Source: Flavihumibacter solisilvae
GTDB taxonomy: Bacteria; Bacteroidota; Bacteroidia; Chitinophagales; Chitinophagaceae
Assembly (NCBI RefSeq): GCF_000814475.1
Contig: NZ_JSVC01000015.1
Span: 329,268 to 393,267 of the forward strand
Length of the DNA: 64,000 nucleotides
Direction of reading: 5' to 3'
Part shown: piece after piece, positions 1 through 7,554 of the stretch
Position numbering within the stretch: position 1 is the first letter of the stretch
Layout: every line of letters starts with the position of its first letter
Program-made: the position numbers and the translations under genes
Notes under the pieces: model-generated
Database searches by the model: none
What the model saw: only the letters and a program-made list of their open reading frames with translations
Told to the model about the DNA's origin: nothing

Positions 1-327
1 GCACTCGTATTCCTTGGCTTTTTCACCATGATCTTTGGGTTATGCTACCTCCGGAACAAAGAAAATATGGCCATGATCGAAAGGGGGATGAACCCGAAAG
101 AGTTCAATAATCGACCCGCGCCTTACCGCAACCTGAAATGGGGATTGCTGCTCCTTGGAGCCGGCATCGGACTCGCCCTCGCTTATTTCGTTACCCAGTA
201 TATGCTCCACGACGAAGAAAACCCGGCTCTCTGGTTTGCGCTTATCGGGATCGGCGGCGGCCTCGGACTGATCCAGTCTTACAAGATCGAAAAGAAAGAG
301 ATCCTGGACAGGCCCGCAGTGCAATAA
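1..327 (+). CDS. DUF6249-type small membrane protein, 5' end missing
   Basis: The reading frame is open from the first base of the window, so the start lies upstream. An ATG at 28 is in frame, but the residues before it (ALVFLGFFT) are hydrophobic and clearly continue the first membrane segment. The visible layout is an N-terminal membrane segment, a charged stretch with RNKENMAMIERGMNP, then two more membrane segments (about residues 38-58 and 68-82 counted from the ATG). The combination of a membrane segment followed by a KEN/ERG cytoplasmic stretch matches DUF6249 proteins of Bacteroidota, whose function is not known. The gene ends shortly before a strong bidirectional terminator that separates it from the convergent S41 protease. 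Confidence 0.6.
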   Translation, partial: ALVFLGFFTMIFGLCYLRNKENMAMIERGMNPKEFNNRPAPYRNLKWGLLLLGAGIGLALAYFVTQYMLHDEENPALWFALIGIGGGLGLIQSYKIEKKEILDRPAVQ

Positions 328-351
328 GTTAAGTATATCACCTTATCCTGA

Positions 352-384
352 AAAAGGGCCGACTGCTCAGCAGTCGGCCCTTTT
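352..384. terminator. Bidirectional rho-independent terminator
   Basis: Two 16-base arms, 352-367 (AAAAGGGCCGACTGCT) and 369-384, are perfect reverse complements. In RNA this gives a stem of about 14 bp with a small loop. It has an A run on one side and a T run on the other, so it works in both directions. It sits between the convergent DUF6249 gene and the S41 protease gene. Confidence 0.9.
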
Positions 385-409
385 CGATATGAGTTGAATC
401 CGCAACGGT

Positions 410-2002
410 TTATTTCAAGATTTCTATTGCTTTTTTTACCGCGGCATCTTTTTCATTTACTACAAGGTAATAGCCCTCGTTCCGCCAGCGATACCTCGCG
501 AGCAGTCCCTTCATTCTTTCCTGCAGAAACACTTTGTCACGCTCCGGCAGGGAATGAAGTGATACGCTGTCCTTCGCTGAAAAATCAACAAAATTGCTCC
601 AGTCACGGCCAGACCATTTAAAATTTCCGGCAAATGCCTGGGCATTTTTATAAGTCCTGATCTGGTTACTGTTATTAATATAGTAGAGATAAGTAAAGTT
701 ATTGATAGTGTTGTTGCGGTAAAGTTCACCCAACGCTTTTGACAGGATCGCCGTGTCGGCAGCCACAAAATGATCCGGCATGATACCCCCGCCGCCATAC
801 ACCACTTTACCACCGCTGGTTTTGTAGGCTTTGCCGTGGGCAATCTTGTTGCTGTCTGCATTTACCATATCACCATGCTGGTATCTTTCGAGGATGTCAT
901 TGTCATAGGCGTCGATTCCCTTGTCGTACGGTTTCTGGATACTTCGTCCGGATGGGGTGTAATAACGGGCAACGGTCAGCCTTAAAGCCGAGCCGTCACT
1001 CAGGTTATACTGCTCCTGTACCAGCCCTTTCCCGAAGCTCCGGCGCCCGATCACCACAGCGCGGTCCCAATCCTGTAATGCACCTGCAAGAACTTCACTG
1101 GCAGATGCGGATTGTTCATCCATAAGCAGGGCAAGCTTCCCTTTTTCAAACAAGCCTCTCCGGCGGGCCCGGTATTCCTGGCGCGGAACGCTGTTCCCTT
1201 CGGTATATACGATCAGTTTATCGCCGTCCAGGAATTCATCGGCAATCTCGATGGCTTCACCCAGGATGCCACCCCCATTTCCGCGAAGGTCAAGAACGAG
1301 TGACTGCAATCCTTCATTTTTAAGCTCCTCAAGGGCACTCATGAATTCCTCGTAAGTGGTTTCGGAAAATTTGCTGATCCGTATATAGCCAGTGCCCGGG
1401 TTGGCCATATAGGCAGCTTCCAGGGATGGCAGGGGAATGATGCCCCGCTGGATGTCAAACTTCATCAGCTTGCCACTGCGAAGCATGGTAACAGAAACAG
1501 TGGAGCCACCGGGGCCACGCAACAACTTCTTGATGCTTTCTGAAGTAACAGTGCCCGTTACGGAACTGTCAGCCACCTTAATAAATTTATCACCTACTGC
1601 CAGCCCGGCTTTCTCACTTGGTCCGCCTGACAGTACGCTTACTACGTTAACGGTGTCTTTGAAAATGTGGAATTCAATCCCGATCCCCTGGAAGTTTCCC
1701 TGCAGGTCTTCGTTCACTTCACTAAGGTGCACGGCCGGGATAAAGCTGGAGTGCGGGTCGAGGCGAACGAGCATTTCCTGGATGGCGTCATTACCAAGTG
1801 TGTCGGTGTTTACCTTGTCGACATATTTCATCATGATCAGGTCCAGCACTTCCTGCACCGGCGCCCTTTTTGTCGAAAACTGGAAAATTCCCCTGGCTGT
1901 CTGGGTATTGTCTCGAAGCTTATAACCAAGCACCATCCCAATGATCATGACCACCGCAAAAAGAAGTGGCAGCCACACCTGTAATCTCTTTTTCTCGTTC
2001 AT
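410..2002 (-). CDS. S41 family C-terminal processing peptidase
   Basis: A 530-residue membrane-anchored periplasmic serine protease of the CtpA/Prc family, which degrades or trims envelope proteins from their C-termini. The N-terminus has a signal anchor at about residues 9-26. A PDZ domain follows at about 100-180 (FQGIGIEF, GGPSEKAGLAVGD). The S41 catalytic domain contains DLRGNGGG at about 238-245. The Ser-Lys dyad is S300 in DEQSASASE and K325 in RSFGKGLVQE; the 25-residue spacing is the same as in E. coli Prc. The C-terminal 120 residues are less conserved. It is transcribed divergently from the murK-murQ pair, and the region between them holds a perfect inverted repeat. Family assignment is secure; the substrate is unknown. 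Confidence 0.95.
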   Translation of the reverse strand: MNEKKRLQVWLPLLFAVVMIIGMVLGYKLRDNTQTARGIFQFSTKRAPVQEVLDLIMMKYVDKVNTDTLGNDAIQEMLVRLDPHSSFIPAVHLSEVNEDLQGNFQGIGIEFHIFKDTVNVVSVLSGGPSEKAGLAVGDKFIKVADSSVTGTVTSESIKKLLRGPGGSTVSVTMLRSGKLMKFDIQRGIIPLPSLEAAYMANPGTGYIRISKFSETTYEEFMSALEELKNEGLQSLVLDLRGNGGGILGEAIEIADEFLDGDKLIVYTEGNSVPRQEYRARRRGLFEKGKLALLMDEQSASASEVLAGALQDWDRAVVIGRRSFGKGLVQEQYNLSDGSALRLTVARYYTPSGRSIQKPYDKGIDAYDNDILERYQHGDMVNADSNKIAHGKAYKTSGGKVVYGGGGIMPDHFVAADTAILSKALGELYRNNTINNFTYLYYINNSNQIRTYKNAQAFAGNFKWSGRDWSNFVDFSAKDSVSLHSLPERDKVFLQERMKGLLARYRWRNEGYYLVVNEKDAAVKKAIEILK

Positions 2003-2047
2003 ACGCGTTATTCTCCCTGCAAATTACACAATTGCAGCAAAGGCGTG

Positions 2048-2080
2048 GTTACCATACATAAATAACGCCAGTATGGTAAC
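2048..2080. promoter_or_regulatory. Inverted repeat, probable operator upstream of murK-murQ
   Basis: Perfect 10-base arms GTTACCATAC (2048-2057) and GTATGGTAAC (2071-2080) are separated by 13 bases. A -7-like element TATTTTCG (7 of 8 matches to TAnnTTTG) lies at 2088-2095, 21 bases before the kinase ATG, so the repeat covers the expected -33 region of the murK promoter. It also lies 46 bases upstream of the divergent protease start. This position suits a repressor or activator site. The cognate regulator is not in the window. Confidence 0.55.
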
Positions 2081-2116
2081 ATAGTTTTATTTTCGTTTCT
2101 CTTTAACGGAAACATC

Positions 2117-2959
2117 ATGGCGATTTTAATAGCTGATAGCGGGGCAACCAAATGCGAGTGGTGTGTGGTAGAAAAGGGAAAGATTAAGAAAACGGTGTTT
2201 ACGCTGGGAATAAGCCCTTACTTTTTAAATGGCACTCAGGTAGAAGACCTGGTCCGCCGCGATCTTCACCCGGAGATCAGCCGCTATTCCATAGAGGCGA
2301 TATTTTATTATGGAACCGGGTGCAAGAATCCTGAAAACAGGAGAACAATCAAAAATGCGCTCAAGCGTGTATTCCCTTCCGTTGAAGTGGATGTGAATCA
2401 CGACCTGCTTGGAGCAGCAAGGGCAGTATGCCTGCAGGACAAGGGAATTGCCTGCATCCTTGGTACCGGGAGCAACTCCTGCTTTTATAATGGAAAGAAA
2501 ATTGTGAAGAACAGTCCCGGCCTCGGCTACGTCCTTGGCGACGAAGGCAGCGGGGCCTACCTTGGCAAAAAAGTAGTCCAGTACTACCTCTACAAAACAT
2601 TTGACGAGGAGCTTCAGTACAGGTTTGACGAGAAGTTCAAACTTACTGATGTAGAGATTCTCGACAAGGTGTATAAACATCCGCTGCCTAACCGCTTCCT
2701 GGCGGGATTCACATTGTTCCTTGCCGAGAACAGGGGGCATTTCATGGTGGAGAATATCATTGAAGATGGCCTGAATGACTTTTTTTTCAATCACCTTTGC
2801 AAGTACAATGAAAGCTGGAAGCTTCCCGTTCATTTTGTAGGCGGGGTTGCATTCGGCTTCCGGGACGTTGTAATGGATCTGACAGCGTCGTACGAATTTG
2901 AACTCGGAAAAATCCTGCAGCATCCTATGGAAGGATTAGTTGCCTATCATTCATCATAA
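2117..2959 (+). CDS. BadF/BadG-type amino-sugar kinase (MurK-like)
   Basis: A 280-residue ASKHA-fold kinase of the BadF/BadG/BcrA/BcrD group, which includes N-acetylglucosamine kinases and the MurNAc kinase MurK. The phosphate-1 motif is ADSGATKCEW at about residues 6-15. The glycine-rich GTGSNSCFYNG at about 116-126 and LGDEGSGAYLG at about 140-150 fit the sugar kinase core. It lies 23 bases upstream of murQ in the same direction. In Tannerella, murK and murQ sit together and convert MurNAc to MurNAc-6-phosphate and then to GlcNAc-6-phosphate. By context the likely substrate here is MurNAc, or both MurNAc and GlcNAc; the sequence cannot distinguish them. No MurNAc transporter gene is visible beside it. 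Confidence 0.8.
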   Translation: MAILIADSGATKCEWCVVEKGKIKKTVFTLGISPYFLNGTQVEDLVRRDLHPEISRYSIEAIFYYGTGCKNPENRRTIKNALKRVFPSVEVDVNHDLLGAARAVCLQDKGIACILGTGSNSCFYNGKKIVKNSPGLGYVLGDEGSGAYLGKKVVQYYLYKTFDEELQYRFDEKFKLTDVEILDKVYKHPLPNRFLAGFTLFLAENRGHFMVENIIEDGLNDFFFNHLCKYNESWKLPVHFVGGVAFGFRDVVMDLTASYEFELGKILQHPMEGLVAYHSS

Positions 2960-2982
2960 AACCAATATTTGAACCATAGAAT

Positions 2983-3798
2983 ATGACTGATTTTGTGAAA
3001 GTTACAGAACAGGAAAGCCATTACAGAAACCTGGATAAGAAACCCGTCAGCGAGATCCTTGAGCTTATAAACAGCGAAGACCAGCAGGTTCCGAAGGCAG
3101 TCGCAAAAGCAATTCCACAGGTTGAAAAGCTCGTTGTATCCATAGTTGACAAAATGCTTGCAGGCGGAAGGTTGTTTTACCTGGGCGCAGGAACAAGCGG
3201 AAGACTTGGCATCCTTGATGCCAGTGAAATTCCGCCGACCTACGGAATGCCTTATGGACTTGTAATCGGTCTCATCGCAGGTGGGGAAGAAGCCATCCAG
3301 AAAGCAGTCGAAAATGCGGAAGACAGCTTTGAGCAGGGATTGGCCGACCTCGAAAAACATTTCGTGAGCGAAAAGGATGTCGTTATCGGGATCGCCGCCA
3401 GCGGTACCACACCATATGTGATCGGTGCCCTCAAAGCATGCAGGAGCAGGGGCATCACAACCGGTTCTATCTCGTGCAATCCTAATTCTCCCATCAGCGA
3501 ACACGCAGACTTTCCAATCGAAGTTGTTGTAGGTCCCGAGTTTGTGACCGGAAGCACAAGAATGAAAAGTGGCACGGCTCAAAAACTCGTGTTGAATATG
3601 ATCTCTACCGCAGTCATGATCCAGATCGGCAGGGTAGAAGATAATAAGATGGTAAATATGCAGCTCAGCAATGAAAAACTTGTTGACCGTGGTACCAAAA
3701 TGGTCATGGAGGAGCTTTCCATAAATGACTATGAAAAAGCCCGGGAATTATTGCTGAAGTGGGGTAGTGTTAAAAAGGCTGTCGATTCAGCAGGTTAA
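2983..3798 (+). CDS. murQ: N-acetylmuramic acid 6-phosphate etherase
   Basis: A 271-residue cytoplasmic SIS-domain enzyme that cleaves the D-lactyl ether of MurNAc-6-phosphate to give GlcNAc-6-phosphate in peptidoglycan recycling. The family signature YLGAGTSGRLGILDASE (about residues 66-82) includes the conserved glutamate. It is followed by PPTYGMP, the VIGIAASGTTPYV sugar-phosphate loop and the GSTRMKSGTAQK motif, all near-identical to well-studied MurQ proteins. Length is slightly below the E. coli enzyme, as is common in Bacteroidota. It is probably co-transcribed with the MurK-like kinase upstream. No frameshift or missing motif was seen. Confidence 0.96.
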   Translation: MTDFVKVTEQESHYRNLDKKPVSEILELINSEDQQVPKAVAKAIPQVEKLVVSIVDKMLAGGRLFYLGAGTSGRLGILDASEIPPTYGMPYGLVIGLIAGGEEAIQKAVENAEDSFEQGLADLEKHFVSEKDVVIGIAASGTTPYVIGALKACRSRGITTGSISCNPNSPISEHADFPIEVVVGPEFVTGSTRMKSGTAQKLVLNMISTAVMIQIGRVEDNKMVNMQLSNEKLVDRGTKMVMEELSINDYEKARELLLKWGSVKKAVDSAG

Positions 3799-3856
3799 TG
3801 GGGCCGGTGTTGGCAATTTTTGCAGAAGACCGTAAATTGCCCGGGGGCTATTGACT

Positions 3857-4420
3857 ATGCACGACATCGAACCTTTTTATAACTGGAGACACATTTATGT
3901 GAGTGAGGAAGATGAACATTCGCCTTTCTATGGCCGTGTATATTCTGAGTTTGAGTTTTCCCAGACCATTTACAATTACTATATCCATCCGCAGTGGGAT
4001 GAGTTCGGGTCACGTACGCTTTACATGAAAGTGATCATGGCGGACTATGAGGAGCACTATGCCATCATTGAACTGATAGGTGAATGGAATGATGCCATCG
4101 AAAATGACATTATGAGCCTGAAGCGCGATGTGATCGATCAGTTTCATTCGAATGGCATTTACAAATTCATCATCATCGCCGAGAACGTACTCAATTTTCA
4201 TAGCGGGGATCGCGACTATTACGAAGAATGGTATGAAGAAATGATAGATAACAATGGCTGGGTCGTTTTGCTCAACATGCCGGAACAGACGCAATATGAT
4301 TTCAGGGAAGCCAAGTTGCACCGCTACTTGGAATTGCTTGAACTGCCCGCCTGGCGTACGTTCAAGCCTTATCATCTCTTTAAGAAAATAGACGATGAAC
4401 AACGCAAAAGGTTGTCCTGA
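3857..4420 (+). CDS. Conserved-looking protein of unknown function
   Basis: A 187-residue soluble protein, very acidic and rich in Tyr, Trp and Glu (for example EEDEHSPFYGR near the start and YYEEWYEEMIDNNGW near residue 130). No signal peptide, membrane segment or catalytic motif was recognised. The frame can also be opened from a TTG at 3851, but the ATG at 3857 is preferred. It follows murQ by 58 bases and may be read with it. The regular alternation of aromatic and acidic residues and the stable codon use argue for a real gene. I do not recognise a family. Confidence 0.7.
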   Translation: MHDIEPFYNWRHIYVSEEDEHSPFYGRVYSEFEFSQTIYNYYIHPQWDEFGSRTLYMKVIMADYEEHYAIIELIGEWNDAIENDIMSLKRDVIDQFHSNGIYKFIIIAENVLNFHSGDRDYYEEWYEEMIDNNGWVVLLNMPEQTQYDFREAKLHRYLELLELPAWRTFKPYHLFKKIDDEQRKRLS

Positions 4421-4501
4421 AAGCAATTAAATAGCGGGTAAACTAACATCTGTAAGGAAAAAAACTTTTTTCGTTATCAATTCATTGATTATTTTTACTT
4501 C

Positions 4502-4585
4502 ATGATCACAGCGAAAGCATTTGGCCGATTTTATTTTTACTTCTACTTTTTTACAGGCAGAAGGCCGGCGATGCTTTGTGTTTGA
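4502..4585 (+). CDS. Phe/Tyr-rich leader peptide of the aromatic amino acid operon
   Basis: A 27-codon frame from ATG 4502 to TGA 4583-4585 that nobody would call on length alone. Residues 10-17 are FYFYFYFF, eight aromatic codons in a row (bases 4529-4552). With Phe7 there are six Phe and three Tyr codons in all. The downstream genes make phenylalanine and tyrosine, so the codon content matches the end products. This is the same logic as the E. coli pheL leader. The last codons (4564-4582) overlap one arm of a possible antiterminator, and the stop codon lies just past that arm. Alternative explanation: a chance run of T-rich sequence. Together with the exclusive RNA structures, chance seems unlikely. 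Confidence 0.85.
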   Translation: MITAKAFGRFYFYFYFFTGRRPAMLCV

Positions 4586-4629
4586 TCAACCAAAAACGTT
4601 CATCAACAACTAACATAAAGAGTCCCGGC
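4564..4629 (+). promoter_or_regulatory. Predicted antiterminator of the pheA-aro operon attenuator
   Basis: Bases 4564-4582 can pair with 4612-4629. 4564-4568 pairs with 4625-4629, and 4570-4572 with 4622-4624 (one G-U). 4574-4582 pairs with 4612-4620 (one G-U). One base (4569) is bulged and there is one mismatch (4573/4621), for 17 pairs in all. This helix ties up bases 4618-4629, the whole left arm of the terminator, so the two structures exclude each other. A ribosome stalled on codons 10-17 would leave 4564-4582 free and let the antiterminator form. A ribosome reaching the stop at 4583 would cover it. A weak alternative pairing of 4522-4526 with 4563-4567 would bracket the aromatic codons. 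Pairings were found by eye; energies were not computed. Confidence 0.75.
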
Positions 4630-4653
4630 AGAAAGCCGGGACTCTTGTTTTTT
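4618..4653 (+). terminator. Attenuator terminator abutting the pheA start
   Basis: A perfect 12-bp stem, AAGAGTCCCGGC (4618-4629) with 4635-4646, has a five-base loop and is followed by G and six T residues (4648-4653). The next base is the A of the pheA ATG. A full-strength terminator directly in front of an operon, with no other gene before it, makes sense only as a regulated attenuator. Confidence 0.9.
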
Positions 4654-5484
4654 ATGGCAACAAGAGTATCAATACAAGGTTACGAAGGCAGCTTTCACCA
4701 GGTGGCTGCACAGCAATTCTTCGGTAAGCAGGTGGAAGTGATTCCCTGCGACACATTCCGCGAAGTGATCAGGATTGCAGGCAGCAAAAAAGAAAGTGAC
4801 GGTGGTGTAATGGCCATTGAAAATTCCATCGCCGGCAGTATCCTTCCCAATTACAACCTGCTGCAAAAAAGTAATCTCCGCGTAGTTGGTGAAGTCTATC
4901 TCCAGATCAAGCAGAACCTGCTTGCCAATCCGGGGGTACAGCTTGAAGATATCCGCGAGGTGCATTCCCATCCCATGGCAATCCTGCAGTGCATCGATTA
5001 CCTCGAGAAGTACAACTGGAAACTGGTAGAGACGGAAGACACGGCGCTTAGCGCAAAACATATTCACCAGAAGAGGCACAGGCATGCTGCTGCCATTGCA
5101 AGTAAACTTGCGGCTGACCTGTTCGAGCTGAATGTGCTGACTCCGAACATCCATACCATGAAGAACAATTATACCCGCTTCCTGGTATTGAAACGCGAAG
5201 ACCTGGTAGCGCCGGTAGCAGGGGCGAACAAAGCTTCGGTTAATTTTCATACCGACCATTCGAGGGGAAGCCTTGCCCGCGTGCTCAGTCGCATTGCGGA
5301 TGGTGGTATCAATCTCAGCAAACTGCAAAGTTTTCCTATTCCCGGCAGCGACTGGGAATACAGCTTCCATGCTGATATGGAGTTTGACAGCCTTGAACAA
5401 TTTGAATCGATCATCGCAGCAATAAAACCGCTTACCGCAGCCTTGCAGGTATATGGCATATACAAAAACGGAAGAACACCATGA
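4654..5484 (+). CDS. pheA: Prephenate dehydratase
   Basis: A 276-residue cytoplasmic enzyme converting prephenate to phenylpyruvate, the Phe branch. The catalytic domain shows YEGSFHQVAA (10-19), AIENSIAGSI (54-63) and NNYTRF with the essential Thr at 174. An ACT regulatory domain follows from about 190. In the ACT domain the usual ESRP motif for Phe binding reads QSFP (225-228), and GALV reads GSLA, so allosteric behaviour may differ from E. coli. The start is ATG 4654: an in-frame upstream TTG at 4576 would add 26 residues that run through the terminator and are not protein-like. It is the first gene of the operon, and its stop overlaps the next start by four bases. Confidence 0.95.
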   Translation: MATRVSIQGYEGSFHQVAAQQFFGKQVEVIPCDTFREVIRIAGSKKESDGGVMAIENSIAGSILPNYNLLQKSNLRVVGEVYLQIKQNLLANPGVQLEDIREVHSHPMAILQCIDYLEKYNWKLVETEDTALSAKHIHQKRHRHAAAIASKLAADLFELNVLTPNIHTMKNNYTRFLVLKREDLVAPVAGANKASVNFHTDHSRGSLARVLSRIADGGINLSKLQSFPIPGSDWEYSFHADMEFDSLEQFESIIAAIKPLTAALQVYGIYKNGRTP

Positions 5485-6674
5485 ACATCACCACAGCAAA
5501 AAGATTGAATGGAATCGGGGAATATTATTTTTCGCAGAAGCTGCGTGAAATAGATTCACTGAACCGGCAGGGGAAGGCCATTATCAACCTCGGTATCGGA
5601 AGCCCGGATCTGCCTCCGCACCCGGATGTGGTGCAGACCCTGAAAGAAGAAAGTGCAAAGCCCAATGTACATGCTTACCAGAATTATAAGGGAAGCCCGG
5701 TATTGCGTACTGCCATGAGCGACTGGTACAGGAAGTGGTACAATGTTGAACTTGATCCCGAAACGGAAGTTCTTCCCCTCATCGGGAGCAAGGAAGGCAT
5801 TATGCACATCTGCATGACATACTTAAATGAAGGTGACGAAGTGCTGATCCCGAATCCTGGTTACCCGACCTACAGCAGTGCAGTAAGGCTTGCCGGTGGT
5901 GTGCCGGTGTCTTATGAACTGCACGCTTCGCTGAACTGGGAGCCGGACCTCGATGCGCTTGGAAAAACTGATCTCAGCAAAGTGAAGCTCATGTGGGTCA
6001 ATTATCCGCACATGCCTACAGGCCAGCTTCCCTCGTTGCAGTTCTTTACGAAGCTGGTGGAGTTTGGCAGGAAACATAATATACTAATCTGCCACGATAA
6101 CCCATACAGTTTCATCCTGAATGAGAAGCCAGTAAGCCTCCTTGCTGTTGAAGGTGCCCGTGATGTGGTGATCGAACTCAACAGTTTAAGTAAAAGTCAT
6201 AACATGGCAGGATGGCGGGTTGGAATGCTTAGCGGCAGTAAGACCCGGATCGATGAAGTGCTCCGCTTCAAAAGCAATATGGACAGTGGTATGTTCCTTC
6301 CGGCACAGCTTGCAGCGGCAAAGGCGCTGAGCCTCGGAAAGGAATGGTACGACAGCGTAAACGCAGTGTACGCACGCAGGAGAAAACTGGTTTTTGAACT
6401 GCTCGACCTGCTGCAATGCACCTACGACCCCAACCAGGTTGGCATGTTTGTCTGGGCAGCGATTCCCGACGCTCACGCGGATGGATATGCTTTGAGTGAT
6501 AATGTACTTTATAATGCGAATGTGTTCATTACACCTGGCGGGATTTTCGGATCTGCAGGTAATAACTATATCCGGGTTAGCCTGTGCAGTCCGGAAGAAA
6601 AGATCATTCTTGCAATGGACCGGATCAAATTAGCGGCCACGGCAGCAGCAACCAGTAAAGCAGAAGCTCAATAA
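5481..6674 (+). CDS. Class I/II aminotransferase of the aromatic operon
   Basis: A 397-residue PLP-dependent fold-type I aminotransferase. Visible motifs are LGIGSPDLPPHP near residue 36, the YPHMPTGQ substrate loop, CHDNPYSF with the PLP-binding Asp, and the PLP lysine in NSLSKSHNMAGWR (about residue 237). Its ATG overlaps the pheA stop (ATGA), indicating translational coupling. By position it most likely transaminates phenylpyruvate and 4-hydroxyphenylpyruvate to Phe and Tyr. Relatives of this sequence group also include aspartate and methionine aminotransferases, so the specificity is inferred from context rather than from residues. Confidence 0.9.
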   Translation: MNITTAKRLNGIGEYYFSQKLREIDSLNRQGKAIINLGIGSPDLPPHPDVVQTLKEESAKPNVHAYQNYKGSPVLRTAMSDWYRKWYNVELDPETEVLPLIGSKEGIMHICMTYLNEGDEVLIPNPGYPTYSSAVRLAGGVPVSYELHASLNWEPDLDALGKTDLSKVKLMWVNYPHMPTGQLPSLQFFTKLVEFGRKHNILICHDNPYSFILNEKPVSLLAVEGARDVVIELNSLSKSHNMAGWRVGMLSGSKTRIDEVLRFKSNMDSGMFLPAQLAAAKALSLGKEWYDSVNAVYARRRKLVFELLDLLQCTYDPNQVGMFVWAAIPDAHADGYALSDNVLYNANVFITPGGIFGSAGNNYIRVSLCSPEEKIILAMDRIKLAATAAATSKAEAQ

Positions 6675-6675
6675 A

Positions 6676-7524
6676 ATGGAAAGGAAAAAAATAGCCATAG
6701 TAGGCGTTGGATTGATTGGTGGCTCCCTGGCACTGCAGCTGAATGAAAAGGGGATGGCCGCCGGTATAATCGGGGTTGAAAAAAGCAGTGAACATGCGAC
6801 CCGCGCTGTTGAACTTGGACTTGTTGATGAAGTGTTACCACTGGAGGAGGCCATTGAGCGCAGTGAGGTGGTCATTCTCGCCGTTCCGGTAGACCAGATG
6901 GTTGCCCTGCTGCCGAAGGTACTTGACCTGGTAACCAACCAGATCGTCTTTGACGCCGGTTCCACCAAGGAGCAAATGATCAATGCGGTTTCCGGTCACC
7001 CTAAAAGAGGCCGTTATGTTGCCACACACCCGATGTGGGGAACCGAATACAGCGGTCCGCAGGCAGCAGTGAAAAATGCATTTGAAAACAAGGCGGTGGT
7101 ACTCTGTAATACTGCTGAAAGCGACGCCGATGCTGTGGAGTGGACCCGGTTCGCTTATAAAAAAATCGGCATGCACCTGCTGGAAATGAATGCTGTGGCG
7201 CATGACCTTCACGCAGCCTACGTAAGTCATATCTCGCACATCACATCCTTTGCCCTCGCCAATACGGTGCTGGAAAAGGAGAGGGAAGACCAGGCGATCT
7301 TTGAGCTGGCCAGTGGTGGTTTTGAAAGCACGGTGCGTCTTGCCAAAAGTAATCCCGCCATGTGGGTACCCATCTTCATGCAGAACCGCGATAATGTACT
7401 GGACGTCCTTAACGAGCACATCAGCCAGCTCCGCAAGTTCAAGTCCTGCCTTGAAAAAGAGAACTATGATTACCTGCAGGAACTGATTGAAAACGCAAAC
7501 AGGATCCGCAGAATTCTTGGATAA
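6676..7524 (+). CDS. tyrA: Prephenate dehydrogenase
   Basis: A 282-residue NAD(P)-dependent enzyme that oxidatively decarboxylates prephenate to 4-hydroxyphenylpyruvate. The Rossmann motif VGVGLIGGSLA is at residues 9-19. The following FDAGSTKEQM and THPMWGTEYSGP motifs carry the catalytic His and the prephenate-binding residues. The helical dimerisation domain fills the C-terminal half (HAAYVSHISHITSFALA). No ACT or chorismate mutase domain is fused; the mutase activity comes from the next gene. It starts one base after the aminotransferase stop. Confidence 0.95.
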   Translation: MERKKIAIVGVGLIGGSLALQLNEKGMAAGIIGVEKSSEHATRAVELGLVDEVLPLEEAIERSEVVILAVPVDQMVALLPKVLDLVTNQIVFDAGSTKEQMINAVSGHPKRGRYVATHPMWGTEYSGPQAAVKNAFENKAVVLCNTAESDADAVEWTRFAYKKIGMHLLEMNAVAHDLHAAYVSHISHITSFALANTVLEKEREDQAIFELASGGFESTVRLAKSNPAMWVPIFMQNRDNVLDVLNEHISQLRKFKSCLEKENYDYLQELIENANRIRRILG

Positions 7525-7554
7525 ATATCAAAATGCTAATTTTAAATAATCTAT

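Noticed and set aside
4576..4653. 26-residue N-terminal extension of PheA from TTG 4576
   Set aside because: It would translate the terminator hairpin; the ATG at 4654 gives the normal family N-terminus.
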